64,000 nucleotides of DNA from Granulosicoccaceae bacterium (GCA_020629835.1 JAHDCO010000003.1:33752-97751), one strand, 5' to 3'; counted from the first letter of the stretch, positions 50,918-61,616 are shown. The notes: generated by a model not told the origin, from the letters alone. Made by a program: numbers and translations.

Positions 50918-53007
50918 ACCCCACCGTAGTCCTGCTTACCTTCACCAATCCACCGCCGAATCAGCTTATCCACCGCGCTCGGGTGAGTAGCCGCAAGCTC
51001 ATCGGCAACGTCACCGACCACATCCAGCAGGTCATCATCGCGCCCAAGCTGTGCAATACGAAACTCCGCAACCCCTGTTTGACGTGTGCCGAGTACTTCA
51101 CCCGCACCCCGAATCTCCAAATCACGCTCGGCAATGACAAACCCATCGTTGGTTTCTCGCATGATGCCAATACGCTGCCGGGCCGTTTTTGAAAGCGGAC
51201 CGTGATAAAGCAAAATACAGCTACTTTGGGCACTGCCGCGACCCACACGGCCACGCAACTGATGCAGCTGAGACAACCCCAGGCGTTCTGCGTTTTCAAT
51301 AATCATCAGCGATGCGTTGGGCACATCCACACCCACCTCAATGACGGTTGTCGCCACCAGCACATCAATCTCAGCAGCTTTAAACCGCGCCATCACCTCA
51401 TCTTTTTCTTTGGGTTTCATGCGCCCGTGCACTAGCCCCACCCGATGACCGGGTAACGCATCGGCAAGTGCGTCGGCTGTGTCTTCTGCGGCTTCAGCTT
51501 GCAGATGTTCACTCTCTTCAATGAGCGTGCATACCCAATACACCTGACGACCTTCAGCCGTTGCCGCACCCACTCGTTGCACCACATCACCACGGCGCTG
51601 CGCTTCAAGCGCTACCGTGGTAACCGGTTTACGTCCTGGCGGCAGCTCATCAATTACCGAGACATCCAAATCCGCATAAGCGGTCATGGCCAAGGTTCTG
51701 GGAATGGGTGTGGCGGTCATGATGAGCTGATGCGGTAAGACATCATTTTTAGCGCCTTTGTTACGCAGTGCCAAACGCTGATGCACACCAAAACGATGCT
51801 GCTCGTCCACGATCGCAAGGCCAAGATTTTCAAACTCAACATCGTTTTGAAATAACGCATGGGTACCAACCACAATGCGCACTTGCCCCATCGCCACCGC
51901 TTCAATCATCGATCGCCGGTCGCTGGCTTTTAACTTGCCGCTGAGCCAGCCAACCGAAATACCTAAGGGTTCAAACCATTGGCAAAAGTTTAATAAGTGT
52001 TGCTCTGCAAGGATTTCCGTCGGTGCCATAAACGCAACTTGATAACCGGCTTCCACCGCATGCGATGCAGCCAGCGCAGCCACTACCGTCTTACCGGCAC
52101 CGACATCACCCTGCACCAGCCTCAACATAGGTTCTGCTTTGGCCATATCCACCAGGACTTCATCCAATACCCGCGCTTGCGCACCGGTTAACGCAAAGGC
52201 TAAGGACGCGCGAAGTTTTGCAGCTATGTCAGACTGTGCCGGTAGTTGCGGTGCTTGATGCGTCTGGTGTTGATCACGCAGTTGGCGTAACGCCAAGCGA
52301 TGCGAGACCAGTTCTTCAATCGCGAGGCGGCGGTGTGCTGGATGTATGCCATCCATTAAATCAGCGATGCTGGCCTCGGGCGGCGGCCGATGCACGGTTT
52401 GCAACGCCGTGACTAAGTCAGGCAAGCCTAAGTCGTTGAGCAGCTGTGGCGGTATGAGTTCCTGCAGCCGCTGACGATGCAATAACACTAAGGCTTGATC
52501 ACTCAGCTTGCGTAAGGTGCCTTGCTGTACACCGTCAGTGGCCGGGTAAAACGGGGTAAGCGTATTTTGTAAAGCGGCACCCTGGCTTGCCAACCGATAC
52601 TCCGGGTGCACCATCTCCAACATGCCCGGGCCACGACGTACCTCACCAAAACACTGCAGCATGGTGCCTCGCGTAAATTGCTGAGACTGCTTCGCACTGA
52701 AGTGAAAAAAACGCAGCGTTAATGAGCCAGTACCATCGGACACACGCACCAGCAGCGATCGACGTTGACGTTGCACCACTTCAGACAACGCCACTTCCGC
52801 TTCAATAACGCCTTCATCGCCGGGTCTTAATTCACCAATACGCCGGAGCCGTGTTCGATCCTGATAACGAAACGGCAGATGAAACAACACATCTTGTAAG
52901 GTGAAGATGCCTAAAGTGGCGAGCTTTGCCGCCATGGCATCGCCCACCCCCTTAAGCGTGCTAACGGATACGTCTTCTAACGCCGATTCTGTCGAACTAG
53001 CGCTCAT
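50914..53007 (-). CDS. recG: ATP-dependent DNA helicase RecG
   Basis: 697 residues. The wedge/OB-fold N-terminus includes [12 protein letters not shown] and [13 protein letters not shown]. Helicase motifs: [12 protein letters not shown] (Walker A), [13 protein letters not shown] (Walker B, DEQH), [39 protein letters not shown] and QLRGRVGRG. It reverses stalled forks and processes R-loops. Overlaps rhombosortase-like gene by 4 bp at the 3' end and ridA by 4 bp at the 5' end. Confidence 0.97.
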   Translation of the reverse strand: MSASSTESALEDVSVSTLKGVGDAMAAKLATLGIFTLQDVLFHLPFRYQDRTRLRRIGELRPGDEGVIEAEVALSEVVQRQRRSLLVRVSDGTGSLTLRFFHFSAKQSQQFTRGTMLQCFGEVRRGPGMLEMVHPEYRLASQGAALQNTLTPFYPATDGVQQGTLRKLSDQALVLLHRQRLQELIPPQLLNDLGLPDLVTALQTVHRPPPEASIADLMDGIHPAHRRLAIEELVSHRLALRQLRDQHQTHQAPQLPAQSDIAAKLRASLAFALTGAQARVLDEVLVDMAKAEPMLRLVQGDVGAGKTVVAALAASHAVEAGYQVAFMAPTEILAEQHLLNFCQWFEPLGISVGWLSGKLKASDRRSMIEAVAMGQVRIVVGTHALFQNDVEFENLGLAIVDEQHRFGVHQRLALRNKGAKNDVLPHQLIMTATPIPRTLAMTAYADLDVSVIDELPPGRKPVTTVALEAQRRGDVVQRVGAATAEGRQVYWVCTLIEESEHLQAEAAEDTADALADALPGHRVGLVHGRMKPKEKDEVMARFKAAEIDVLVATTVIEVGVDVPNASLMIIENAERLGLSQLHQLRGRVGRGSAQSSCILLYHGPLSKTARQRIGIMRETNDGFVIAERDLEIRGAGEVLGTRQTGVAEFRIAQLGRDDDLLDVVGDVADELAATHPSAVDKLIRRWIGEGKQDYGGV

Positions 53008-53390
53008 GCACCCAGATGCATAATGCCTTCAACTTCCACCGCGACACCCTTAGGTAATTCAGAAACACCGATGGCCGCGCGCGCGGGGAAGGGTTGTTCG
53101 AATCGTTCGGTCATGACTTCATTAACCAGTGGGAAGTCGGATAAATCGGTCAGGTAAACATTTAATTTAACCACGTCATCGAAGGAACCGCCTGCCGCTT
53201 CACATACCGCCAGCAAGTTCGTAAAAACCTGCTCAATCTGTGTGCGTACATCGTCTGAGACCTTTTCCATGGTTTCCGGTACGAGGGGAATAGCACCGGA
53301 TAAATACACTGTGTCGCCGCAGCGAACCGCTTGGGAGTATGCGCCTATCGCGCTGGGAGCTTTATCGGTACTGATTACTTGACGGGCCAT
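53004..53390 (-). CDS. ridA: RidA family reactive enamine/imine deaminase
   Basis: 128 residues. [19 protein letters not shown], the Arg-containing [16 protein letters not shown] and the ending [10 protein letters not shown] are RidA features. It hydrolyses toxic enamines and imines made by PLP enzymes. Positioned between spoT and recG as in many gammaproteobacteria, with a 54-bp gap to spoT. Confidence 0.95.
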   Translation of the reverse strand: MARQVISTDKAPSAIGAYSQAVRCGDTVYLSGAIPLVPETMEKVSDDVRTQIEQVFTNLLAVCEAAGGSFDDVVKLNVYLTDLSDFPLVNEVMTERFEQPFPARAAIGVSELPKGVAVEVEGIMHLGA

Positions 53391-53444
53391 GCGTGGTTTC
53401 CTGCTGCAAAAAATGATAATTAGCGCAGCAGTATACCGATGGCT

Positions 53445-55601
53445 TTAGGTTTCGCGTCGAACCGCCCTGACCACGGTTAAATTTCTTAGTCGCCGTACGA
53501 TGCGTGCCAGGTGTTTTCTGTCCATCACCGATAACTCAAAACGAATCACGATGTTGTCGTCGCCACGGTTGTCGAACTCCATGTGTTCGATATTCACATC
53601 CATCATGGTAAGCGTTGCTGTCACGCGTGCCAAGGCCCCGGTCTGATTGACCAACTGCAACACCAAATTGGCTTCAAAGGCCTCATTAATGTTGTTCGCC
53701 CATTCCACTTGAACATACTCACGTGAGCGGCGCCGAAAGCGTCGCACATTTTTACAGCCCGCTCGGTGTACAGCCACACCCTGGCCTGCGGTGATAACGC
53801 CCTGGACTTTGTCGCCGGGGATGGGGCAGCAGCACTTGGATAGGTGGACCACCGAGCCCTCACGCCCTTCAATTTGTAAAGGGTCGGTATCTTTAACCGG
53901 TTGCGGCGTGCTGTCGCCTTCACGCCCTTCCCGAATCTGCATTAAGCGCTCAGCAATTGTGCTGGGCAAATGATGACCCAGCCCCACACTCCGAAATAGA
54001 TCATCTATGGTTGCGAAGCGATACTCGGCCAGCAAGGAATCCACATGCTGAGAATCGATGGACGCCAACGGTTGCTCATACCGATCCAGCGCACGATTCA
54101 CTAAGCGCTGCCCGAACGACAGAGCCCGTGTTTGATCGAGATTCCTTAAGTATTGGCGAATACCTGCACGCGCTTTGCCCGTCACCACAAAGTTGAGCCA
54201 CATGGGTCTCGGTTGGATAACGTCGCCAGTAATAATCTTCACCGTTTGACCCGATTCCAATTTGGTAGACAGAGGCGTTTCACGCTCATCCACCATGGCC
54301 TTGCGGCAAGCATGGCCTACATCCGAATGCACCGCATAAGCAAAATCGACTGGCGTCGCACCGTAAGGCAACTGAATAATGCGGCCCTTCGGCGTAAACA
54401 CATAGATTTCGGTGGGAAACAAATCCACCTTAACGTTTTCCACAAACTCGGCCGAATCATCCGACTGAGATTGCAGCTCTTTGAGCTCTTCAATCCAGCG
54501 AGCGGTGGGATCAGTGGGGTTCGAACCTTCACCTTCCCGATAAGCCCAATGCGCGGCCACACCCGAATTGGCGATCTGGTTCATCTCGCCCGTGCGGATC
54601 TGTACTTCTACCGGTACGCCGGTATCGTGTACCAGCACCGTATGCAAAGACTGGTAACCGTTCGCTTTGGGCACAGCGATATAGTCTTTAAATCGGCGTG
54701 CCTTGGGTTTGTACATTTGATGTAGGTAGCCCAGTGTGGTGTAGCAGTCCTCAACCGAATCTACGATGATGCGAATGGCAAACATGTCCAGCACTTTTCG
54801 AAACTGCCGGCGCTTTTGCTGCATCTTGCGATACAAACTGTACCGATGTTTTTCTCGACTGGTGATGGTGGCATTAACGCCCTTTTCACTCAGAACGGTT
54901 TGCACTCGATTGACAATATCGTTACCCAAACTGCCCCGATGTTCCTGAGCTTGATCAACCAAGTGGGACAACACTCGATAACGCATGGGGTAACGCGCTT
55001 CGAAGCTTAAATCTTCCAGCTCGCTCATGACTTCATTCATGCCCAGGCGATTGGCAATCGGAGCGAACACTTCGAGGGTTTCCAGACCAATACGGCGTTG
55101 CTTGTGCCGTGGCATGGAACCGATGGTGCGCATGTTGTGCAGCCGGTCCGCCAGCTTGATCAGCATGACGCGTAAATCCTTGACCGTGGCGAGTAGCATT
55201 TTGCGAAAGCTTTCCGCCTGCGCTTCTTCTTTGCTCTTGTACTCCAGCGACTTCAGTTTGCTCAACCCATCAACGATGTCCGCTAAGGTTTCACTGAACT
55301 GCTCTACCAATTCGTCACGAGAGACGTCGGTATCTTCAAGCACGTCGTGAAGTAAGGCGCCCATCACACTCAAGTGATCAAGACGCATCTCGTTGACAAT
55401 TCCGGCTACGGCAATTGGGTGGGTGATATAGGGTTCGCCGGAACGGCGCTTCTGGCCTTCGTGCGCATCGCGCGCCACCGTGAAGGCGCGATTGATGTCG
55501 GCGAGTTGTTCTGTGGAGAAACGCTTCTTTAGTTCATCGAACAATGCAGCGTAAGCCACAAGTTCCGGACGTTCGATATCAATGGGGGGCGTCTCTGTCA
55601 T
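53445..55601 (-). CDS. spoT: Bifunctional (p)ppGpp synthetase/hydrolase SpoT
   Basis: 718 residues. HD hydrolase domain with HPIAVAGIVNEM and GALLHDVLEDTD, both active for hydrolysis; synthetase domain with RFKDYIAVPKANGYQSLHT; TGS domain (VFTPKGRIIQLPYGATPVDF); zinc-finger region with CCCPIPGD; and a C-terminal ACT domain. It controls the stringent response, mainly breaking down (p)ppGpp. Neighbours rpoZ (upstream) and ridA, recG (downstream) form the classic cluster. Confidence 0.96.
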   Translation of the reverse strand: MTETPPIDIERPELVAYAALFDELKKRFSTEQLADINRAFTVARDAHEGQKRRSGEPYITHPIAVAGIVNEMRLDHLSVMGALLHDVLEDTDVSRDELVEQFSETLADIVDGLSKLKSLEYKSKEEAQAESFRKMLLATVKDLRVMLIKLADRLHNMRTIGSMPRHKQRRIGLETLEVFAPIANRLGMNEVMSELEDLSFEARYPMRYRVLSHLVDQAQEHRGSLGNDIVNRVQTVLSEKGVNATITSREKHRYSLYRKMQQKRRQFRKVLDMFAIRIIVDSVEDCYTTLGYLHQMYKPKARRFKDYIAVPKANGYQSLHTVLVHDTGVPVEVQIRTGEMNQIANSGVAAHWAYREGEGSNPTDPTARWIEELKELQSQSDDSAEFVENVKVDLFPTEIYVFTPKGRIIQLPYGATPVDFAYAVHSDVGHACRKAMVDERETPLSTKLESGQTVKIITGDVIQPRPMWLNFVVTGKARAGIRQYLRNLDQTRALSFGQRLVNRALDRYEQPLASIDSQHVDSLLAEYRFATIDDLFRSVGLGHHLPSTIAERLMQIREGREGDSTPQPVKDTDPLQIEGREGSVVHLSKCCCPIPGDKVQGVITAGQGVAVHRAGCKNVRRFRRRSREYVQVEWANNINEAFEANLVLQLVNQTGALARVTATLTMMDVNIEHMEFDNRGDDNIVIRFELSVMDRKHLARIVRRLRNLTVVRAVRRET

Positions 55602-55694
55602 TGCTAACAGCGCCCGTAATGGTGATAGGCCGCCGCGAGGGCGGCGCGAGGGGTCACACCGTTGCGCAAGCCTCGGTGGCTGCGCGTGGCCCGG

Positions 55695-55973
55695 TTACCC
55701 TTTAAGCGATTGAAATTCTTCGCGAAGCTCTTTGTCATATAAGACAGGTTCAGGGTTTACCGGCGCCGGTGGGGCCGTGTCTTTAAGAATGTCCTCATCC
55801 ACCACACCGTCAGCGATCTCACGAAGTGCAATAACCGTGGGCTTATCGTTGTCAGCGGTCACCATCGGTTCGGCACCCATGGAGATGTTGCGAGCGCGCT
55901 TTGCGGCCACCAGCACCAGGTCAAACCGGTTGCCAATTTTCTTCAGGCTGTCTTCAACGGTAACGCGGGCCAT
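55695..55973 (-). CDS. rpoZ: RNA polymerase omega subunit
   Basis: 92 residues from ATG 55973 ([20 protein letters not shown]); the frame is open 41 codons further upstream, but the family starts here. AAKRARNI and [16 protein letters not shown] match omega. It stabilises RNA polymerase and participates in the ppGpp site, consistent with its place next to spoT. Confidence 0.95.
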   Translation of the reverse strand: MARVTVEDSLKKIGNRFDLVLVAAKRARNISMGAEPMVTADNDKPTVIALREIADGVVDEDILKDTAPPAPVNPEPVLYDKELREEFQSLKG

Positions 55974-56151
55974 GTCGATTCCTACGGTAAATGTCGTGGG
56001 TAGCAGCGTAGTGTAGTGCTGTTGACACGCAAACACCAGACCACCGGCCCCACGAACCCTCACTTCATCAATGCCTTGCACTGTATTCACAGCCAAATTG
56101 GGGGCTGTACCCCACTAATGGCGGTGCACCGCAACGATGTCTTACCGTCTC

Positions 56152-56772
56152 TTACTCAATCAACGACAAAAGGGTTTTCTGATGGCGTTTGGCCTGTCGC
56201 GTCTGGGTTAAGCGATGACACATCACAATGGCTTTGAGTTCATCCAACGCATCGTCAAAATGATCGTTGAAGACCAGGTAATCTGCCCGGGCGTATTCTT
56301 TCATTTCGTTAACGGCCTCTTCGGTTCGCCGGGCAATCACTGCCTCCGGATCCGATGCTCGACCGCGCAAGCGATCCAGAAGCGCTTGACGCGACGGAGG
56401 CAGTATAAAAATCCAAACCACGTCCGGGTAAGCCGTTTTGACCTGAACGCCACCCTGCCAATCGATTTCTAAAATGACATCGTTGCCATCGCTTTGGCAT
56501 TGCTGCACGGCAGCTACGCTGGTGCCGTAGTAGTTACCGAACACATCCGCGTGCTCAACAAATTCACCTCGTCCCACCATGGCCTCAAATTCTGCCCGAT
56601 CAACAAAATGGTAATCGCGGCCGTCCACATCTTTGGGGCGCATGGGCCGCGTGGTGTGCGATATAGAGCATGCCAAATTTTGCATGTCAGCCAACAGTCG
56701 CTGAACCAAGCTGGTCTTGCCGGCGCCCGAAGGCGCAGAGACGATAAAGACCGTGGCATCCGCAGAATTCAT
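56152..56772 (-). CDS. gmk: Guanylate kinase
   Basis: 206 residues. P-loop SAPSGAGKTSLVQ, SHTTRPMRPKDVDGRDYHF, the GEFVEHADVFGNYYGTS segment and EIDWQGGVQVK are the guanylate kinase core. It phosphorylates GMP to GDP. Upstream gene of the rpoZ-spoT cluster, 178 bp before rpoZ. Confidence 0.96.
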   Translation of the reverse strand: MNSADATVFIVSAPSGAGKTSLVQRLLADMQNLACSISHTTRPMRPKDVDGRDYHFVDRAEFEAMVGRGEFVEHADVFGNYYGTSVAAVQQCQSDGNDVILEIDWQGGVQVKTAYPDVVWIFILPPSRQALLDRLRGRASDPEAVIARRTEEAVNEMKEYARADYLVFNDHFDDALDELKAIVMCHRLTQTRQAKRHQKTLLSLIE

Positions 56773-56865
56773 GTAAACCCTCTTCGTTTAAACACCTTCA
56801 AACTGTGCGTACTATAGCGGCTACGTTATTGATTAGTCGCGTATGGACAGTGGAGAAGCCTTGCT

Positions 56866-57414
56866 ATGGCACTAACTGAATCCCGCTCGTTGCCCCTGGG
56901 TGCATTAGCGCCAGAATTTTCCCTGATCGACACTCGCAACCAGCAGCGTGTTGAGCTGGAAGATTTCAACGGCTCACCGTTGCTGGTAGCGTTTATTTGT
57001 AATCACTGCCCATTCGTGGTTCATCTGCTGGAATCCTTCGTTCAACGCAGCACCGAATTTGCAAAGCCAGGCGTTGAAACCGTGGCCATAAGCTCCAACG
57101 ACGTTACACACTACCCACAGGACGGGCCGGAAAAGATGGCCGAACTGGCCGCACGTTACGAATTCACGTTCCCGTACTTGTACGACCCCACCCAAACGGT
57201 AGCCCGAGCATTCTCAGCCGTTTGTACACCTGAATTTTACGTATTCAATGACGAACACACGCTGTACTACCACGGTCAGTGGGATAGCTCGCGCCCTGGT
57301 AAAGGACAAGCCACCGGTGATAGCATGGCTGAAGTCATTGATCTTCTTGTCGCAGGCAAACCTGCGCCTGAGACAACGTTTCCGTCAGTGGGCTGCAGCA
57401 TCAAGTGGGCCTGA
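56866..57414 (+). CDS. Thioredoxin-fold (AhpC/TSA-like) redox protein
   Basis: 182 residues, no signal peptide. APEFSLIDTRNQQRVELEDF and LLVAFICNHCPFVVHLLE with a CNHC redox motif; YDPTQTVARAFSAVCTPEFY supplies the cis-Pro-like loop. Similar proteins are common in bacteria and often called thioredoxin-family or peroxiredoxin-like, with unclear substrates. It is divergent from gmk and 11 bp before the glycosyltransferase gene. Confidence 0.83.
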   Translation: MALTESRSLPLGALAPEFSLIDTRNQQRVELEDFNGSPLLVAFICNHCPFVVHLLESFVQRSTEFAKPGVETVAISSNDVTHYPQDGPEKMAELAARYEFTFPYLYDPTQTVARAFSAVCTPEFYVFNDEHTLYYHGQWDSSRPGKGQATGDSMAEVIDLLVAGKPAPETTFPSVGCSIKWA

Positions 57415-57425
57415 GCTGACTCTCC

Positions 57426-58466
57426 ATGAGCACACCCAGCGTCTCGGTGCTGATGCCCATCGGCCGCATCGATGCGTATATCCCGGCCGCTATTCGCAGC
57501 GTATTGGACCAGGATGCGGTTGACCTGGAAGTTATCGTCATCGGCCCGGAAGCCAGCAGCGCCAAAGCCGATGAATTGCAACGCCTGTTGATGACAGAAT
57601 TTGGCAACGATTCGCGTCTAAAACATCGCCCGAGGAGCACACCCGGAATAGCAAACGCATTGAACGATGCGATGTCGAGCGCTAACGGCACGTATTGGGC
57701 TCGTATGGACGCCGACGACATCTGCACATCTGATCGCTTTCAAAAACAAGTTGCCTTGTCGCAACGCTTAGGCGATCAGTGCCTGCTGGGAAGCAAAGTG
57801 CGGCTATTCAGCGAAGCCAACACACTGCAGGCAGGCAACCAACGATATCAATCTTGGCTCAATGCACTTCACACCCCGGACCAGATACAAAGTCATTGTT
57901 TAGTTGAGTCACCCCTGCCTCATCCGACATGGTTCGCCCACCGCAATGTCTGGAAAGCGCAGGGTCCGTACGTGCAAGGGGATTTCCCTGAAGATTATGA
58001 ATGGCTACTTAGAGCCTGGGTCAATCGCCTGCCCATGGCGAAACCTCAAGAGACGCTGCTGCATTGGCGCGAACACGCAAATCGCCTAACCCGAACGGAC
58101 AAGCGCTATCACCGTGAAGCCTTTACTGTGCTCAAGGCGAAAGCGATATGCCACTCAGATAGCCCCGTTGCGCTGCGAAAGCCACGACGTGCATGGATCG
58201 CCGGCACTGGAAGGAATGCGCGATATTGGCACGACGCGCTTAGTCAGTGTGGTGTTGAAGTCGCCGGGTTCGTCGATATCGATAGAGACAACAGAAAACA
58301 GAGCAAGCGTCATAAGCCCGTGATCGGTTACTCAATGTTAGAACAAGCCCTGGGTGACGATTTGTTGATTAGTGCTATCACACAACCCGATGCAAGCATC
58401 CAATTAAAACGGTGGTTATTAGCGCTCGGGCTAACAGAAGGCCAGCAATTTGTGATGGGCGGATAG
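57426..58466 (+). CDS. Glycosyltransferase family 2 protein with C-terminal Rossmann-like domain
   Basis: 346 residues. GT-A fold: SVSVLMPIGRIDAYIPAAI at the start, RSTPGIANALNDAM, WARMDADDICTSDR with the metal-binding DxD, and GDFPEDYEWLLRAW with the acceptor-site ED. From about 255 a second region, RRAWIAGTGRNARYWHDALS then VEVAGFVDID, looks like the start of a nucleotide-binding domain as in sugar acetyltransferase PglD-like or CoA-binding modules. It adds a sugar to an envelope glycan; the acceptor is unknown. Confidence 0.82.
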   Translation: MSTPSVSVLMPIGRIDAYIPAAIRSVLDQDAVDLEVIVIGPEASSAKADELQRLLMTEFGNDSRLKHRPRSTPGIANALNDAMSSANGTYWARMDADDICTSDRFQKQVALSQRLGDQCLLGSKVRLFSEANTLQAGNQRYQSWLNALHTPDQIQSHCLVESPLPHPTWFAHRNVWKAQGPYVQGDFPEDYEWLLRAWVNRLPMAKPQETLLHWREHANRLTRTDKRYHREAFTVLKAKAICHSDSPVALRKPRRAWIAGTGRNARYWHDALSQCGVEVAGFVDIDRDNRKQSKRHKPVIGYSMLEQALGDDLLISAITQPDASIQLKRWLLALGLTEGQQFVMGG

Positions 58467-58524
58467 GGCTTGTAAGCTGAGGCTCACATCTGGGCTAATG
58501 AATAAGTCGAGACGAGTAAACAAC

Positions 58525-59124
58525 ATGAAAATTTTACTTATCGGTGCCAGCGGCGACGTAGGACAAGCTGCCTACAACGCGCTTTGCGAACGGCATACCG
58601 TCATAAGCGTCGGCCGCCGTAGTGGAGATCTACAAGCGGACATAACCGATCGCAATTCCATCGCAAACATGTACCAGGCAACCGGGAAAGTCGATGCCGT
58701 CGTCTGCACCGCAGGCAATGTGCATTTCGCCCCGTTAGAGAGCTTCACAGAAAGTGACTTCATGCTGGGCCTAACCGATAAAGTCATGGGCCAAATAAAC
58801 CTTGTTATTGAAGGCATACCCTGGCTTAACGATCATGGCTCGTTTACGCTGACCAGCGGCGTTCTTGACAGAGACCCCATCCACTTCGGCGTGGGTGCAG
58901 CCACAGCGAACGGCGCCATCGGAGGTTTTGTGGTGGGCGCTGCCATTCAAATGCCAAGAAACCTACGAATAAACACCGTAAGCCCAGGTCTACTAGACAC
59001 ATCAGTGGAAGCCTATGGCCACTTGTTCCCCGGCCATGAAACCGTGGAGTCATCACGAGTTGGCCGAGCCTATGTAAAAAGCGTAGAAGGACTGTGCAGC
59101 GGCAAGGTACTCGTTGTTGACTAA
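58525..59124 (+). CDS. Short-chain dehydrogenase-like protein without the YxxxK motif
   Basis: 199 residues from ATG 58525 (MKILLIGASGDVGQAAYNAL); an earlier start at 58498 adds 9 residues. The cofactor site GASGDVG is near the N-terminus; VVCTAGNVHF is the NAG-like strand, and TLTSGVLDRDP holds the catalytic Ser. Where SDRs have Tyr-x-x-x-Lys this protein reads GVGAATANGAIGGFV, as in a known divergent SDR group. NAD(P)-dependent oxidoreductase of unknown substrate. Confidence 0.82.
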   Translation: MKILLIGASGDVGQAAYNALCERHTVISVGRRSGDLQADITDRNSIANMYQATGKVDAVVCTAGNVHFAPLESFTESDFMLGLTDKVMGQINLVIEGIPWLNDHGSFTLTSGVLDRDPIHFGVGAATANGAIGGFVVGAAIQMPRNLRINTVSPGLLDTSVEAYGHLFPGHETVESSRVGRAYVKSVEGLCSGKVLVVD

Positions 59125-59162
59125 CTGCGTTTCGGTTAACAGAACATGCAAAGTTCCAGGAC

Positions 59163-59897
59163 ATGCAAAATTCAATGAAATTAAGTGACTTTAAAGTTCT
59201 AACGTTCGATGTGTACGGCACGCTCATCGATTGGGAAAGCGGCATGATTGCATTCCTGGAACCACTCACCTCGCAAGTGAGCCAATCGCTTAGTCGCAAC
59301 GACATACTCGAAGCTCATGCATTCTACGAATCCAACACTCAACGCTGGACTCCAAATAAAAAATATTCTGAGCTTTTAGCCGTTGTGTATCGACGACTGG
59401 CTGAAGAGTGGGGTGTGGAAGTTACCTGGCAAGACTGCGTTGCTTATGGTTTATCAGTACGTCACTGGCCTGCGTTTTCAGACAGTACAGAAGCCTTAGC
59501 CTACTTAAAACAGCATTACAAACTCATGGTACTGACCAATACAGACAATTTGAGTTTTTCTGGCTCTAACGCTCGACTAGCCGTCCAGTTCGATGGAATA
59601 TTCACAGCCGAAGACATTGGTAGTTATAAGCCTTCCGACCGGAACTTTGACTACATGCTGGAAATGTTGGCACGCCGGGGAATCGAAAAAAACGAAGTAC
59701 TGCATACAGCCGAAAGTCTATTTCATGATCATGCTCCAGCCAACAAGCACGGTCTATCCAACTGCTGGATATACCGACGTCACAACGATACCGGCTTTGG
59801 TGCCACCATGGATCCAGGGGATAAACCCTCGGTTGACTTTCAATTTAACAGCTTGATGGATATGGTGGATGCCCATCGCGCCGAGCAAGTAAGTTGA
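59163..59897 (+). CDS. HAD-family hydrolase, haloacid dehalogenase type II-like
   Basis: 244 residues (ATG 59175 is an alternative start). FDVYGTLIDWESG holds the nucleophilic Asp; LMVLTNTDN and SYKPSDRNFDYML are motifs II and III; AESLFHDHAPANKHGLSNCW is the motif IV region. Helical cap between motifs I and II. It resembles L-2-haloacid dehalogenases but many such proteins are phosphatases. Possibly co-transcribed with the SDR gene 38 bp upstream. Confidence 0.82.
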   Translation: MQNSMKLSDFKVLTFDVYGTLIDWESGMIAFLEPLTSQVSQSLSRNDILEAHAFYESNTQRWTPNKKYSELLAVVYRRLAEEWGVEVTWQDCVAYGLSVRHWPAFSDSTEALAYLKQHYKLMVLTNTDNLSFSGSNARLAVQFDGIFTAEDIGSYKPSDRNFDYMLEMLARRGIEKNEVLHTAESLFHDHAPANKHGLSNCWIYRRHNDTGFGATMDPGDKPSVDFQFNSLMDMVDAHRAEQVS

Positions 59898-60040
59898 TGC
59901 GTAAGACCTTATACCAACGCTATATAAAAATCATTTTCACAGCAAACTGCCATCAAATCTAACTAATGCTTTGCTACTCACGGATCAACGTGGCTTTTTC
60001 TTAAAAAAAGTAACGAACTTCGCATACCTTCAATTTCGCT

Positions 60041-60105
60041 TACATATTTCGCTCACATATTTCACCTACACATCTCACCTACACATCTCACCTAACCATT
60101 TCGCC
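60041..60105 (+). repeat. 13-bp tandem repeat (five copies) upstream of gabD
   Basis: Five consecutive 13-bp units, consensus TACATATTTCACC with variations (units at 60041, 60054, 60067, 60080, 60093; units 3 and 4 are identical: TACACATCTCACC). A degenerate partial unit precedes them. The array ends 26 bp before the gabD ATG, in the 5' UTR or promoter region. Confidence 0.88.
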
Positions 60106-60131
60106 TACAAAAGATCAGAAACAGTAAAACC

Positions 60132-61586
60132 ATGCAACTCAATGACCCTTCATTATTCCGCGAAGCAAACTTCATCAACGGCGAATGGATAGACGTAAAC
60201 GACCGAGCTTTTATCGATGTAGATAATCCGTCAACGCTGGAAATCATAGGCAAGGTACCTAACGTTGGTGAGCAAGAAACGAACGCGGCAATTGCCTCCG
60301 CAGTCGGCTGTTTTTCAGCGTTCAAAAAAACCACCGCCGCCTACCGTTGTGGTTTGTTGGAAACATGGTACGACATGATGCTGGAGGCTCAGGATGACCT
60401 AGGCAAAATCATGACTCTGGAACAGGGAAAACCCCTGGCGGAAGCTAAAGGCGAAATAGCTTATGCGGCATCATTCGCAAAATGGTTTTCAGAAGAAGGC
60501 AAACGCGTTTATGGGGAAACCATTCCCAGCCCGGTTCAGGATCGCAGGATCCTCGTTCAAAAGCAGCCTGTCGGTGTCTGCGCCATAGTCACACCATGGA
60601 ATTTCCCTGCAGCCATGATCACACGGAAAATAGCGCCTGCGCTAGCTACAGGCTGCCCCGTCGTAATTAAGCCGTCTGAACTGACTCCATTTACAGCCAT
60701 TGCTTTAGTGGTACTGGCGGAGCGCGCTGGGTTTCCACCAGGTTCAATTCAGCTCGTCACAGGTGATGCGGGCCCTATCGGCAAAGCTTTCACCGATAGC
60801 TCCGATGTTAGAAAGTTATCGTTTACCGGTTCAACCCGCGTAGGCAAGTTGTTAATGGAACAAAGCTCTGGCACTTTGAAGAGACTGAGTCTGGAGTTAG
60901 GCGGAAACGCACCATTTATAGTGTTTGATGACGCCGATATTGATAAAGCCATAAGCGGTGTTATGGCTTCTAAATTTCGCAACGGTGGGCAAACGTGTGT
61001 CTGCGCCAATCGCATATTCGTGCAATCAGGAATTTACGATGAATTTGCTCAGAAGTTAGCCAGCACCGTTGGAAAAATGAATGTTGGCGATGGGTTAAAG
61101 GATGGTATCGACATTGGCCCAATGATTAATTCGCCCGCCATAGATAAGATAAAGTCCCATCTTAAAGACGCCACAGAAAAAGGAGCCACCATTCTGGTTG
61201 GCGGTAAACAAACCGATGAAGCCTCACGCTTCATCAGTCCAGCTGTAGTCACCGGCGCCACCCAAGACATGGTTCTGGCACACGAAGAAACCTTTGGCCC
61301 CGTAGCACCGTTATTTAAGTTCGAAGAAGAAGCTGAAGTAGTGGACGCCGCCAACAGCACCCCTTACGGCTTAGCCGCCTATGTTTATACCAACGATCTG
61401 AGCAGAACGTTTCGTGTTAGCGAAAGTTTAGAAGTCGGTATGGTTGGTGTTAACACCGGTGGGTTTGCAACAGAAGTTGCACCGTTCGGAGGAGTCAAAG
61501 AATCAGGTTTAGGCCGTGAAGGGGCACATCACGGCATCGATGAATACCTGGAAGTTAAAACCCTTCACATAGACGGCCTTGCCTAA
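60132..61586 (+). CDS. gabD: NAD(P)-dependent succinate-semialdehyde dehydrogenase-like aldehyde dehydrogenase
   Basis: 484 residues. ITPWNFPAAMITRKIAPALA-type nucleotide site (here VTPWNFPAAMITRK), KPSELTPFTAIAL, SFTGSTRVGKLL, LELGGNAPFIVFDDADID with the general base, and the catalytic Cys in GGQTCVCANR, plus VAPFGGVKESGLGREG. This set is diagnostic of the GabD group, which oxidises succinate semialdehyde in GABA/polyamine breakdown. No gabT is adjacent. A 13-bp tandem repeat lies just upstream. Confidence 0.88.
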   Translation: MQLNDPSLFREANFINGEWIDVNDRAFIDVDNPSTLEIIGKVPNVGEQETNAAIASAVGCFSAFKKTTAAYRCGLLETWYDMMLEAQDDLGKIMTLEQGKPLAEAKGEIAYAASFAKWFSEEGKRVYGETIPSPVQDRRILVQKQPVGVCAIVTPWNFPAAMITRKIAPALATGCPVVIKPSELTPFTAIALVVLAERAGFPPGSIQLVTGDAGPIGKAFTDSSDVRKLSFTGSTRVGKLLMEQSSGTLKRLSLELGGNAPFIVFDDADIDKAISGVMASKFRNGGQTCVCANRIFVQSGIYDEFAQKLASTVGKMNVGDGLKDGIDIGPMINSPAIDKIKSHLKDATEKGATILVGGKQTDEASRFISPAVVTGATQDMVLAHEETFGPVAPLFKFEEEAEVVDAANSTPYGLAAYVYTNDLSRTFRVSESLEVGMVGVNTGGFATEVAPFGGVKESGLGREGAHHGIDEYLEVKTLHIDGLA

Positions 61587-61616
61587 GCTGTTTAACGGAT
61601 TACCTTAATGCGTTGT

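Noticed and set aside
60041..60105. CRISPR-like array
   Set aside because: Repeat units of 13 bp are directly adjacent with no spacers and no cas genes are present.
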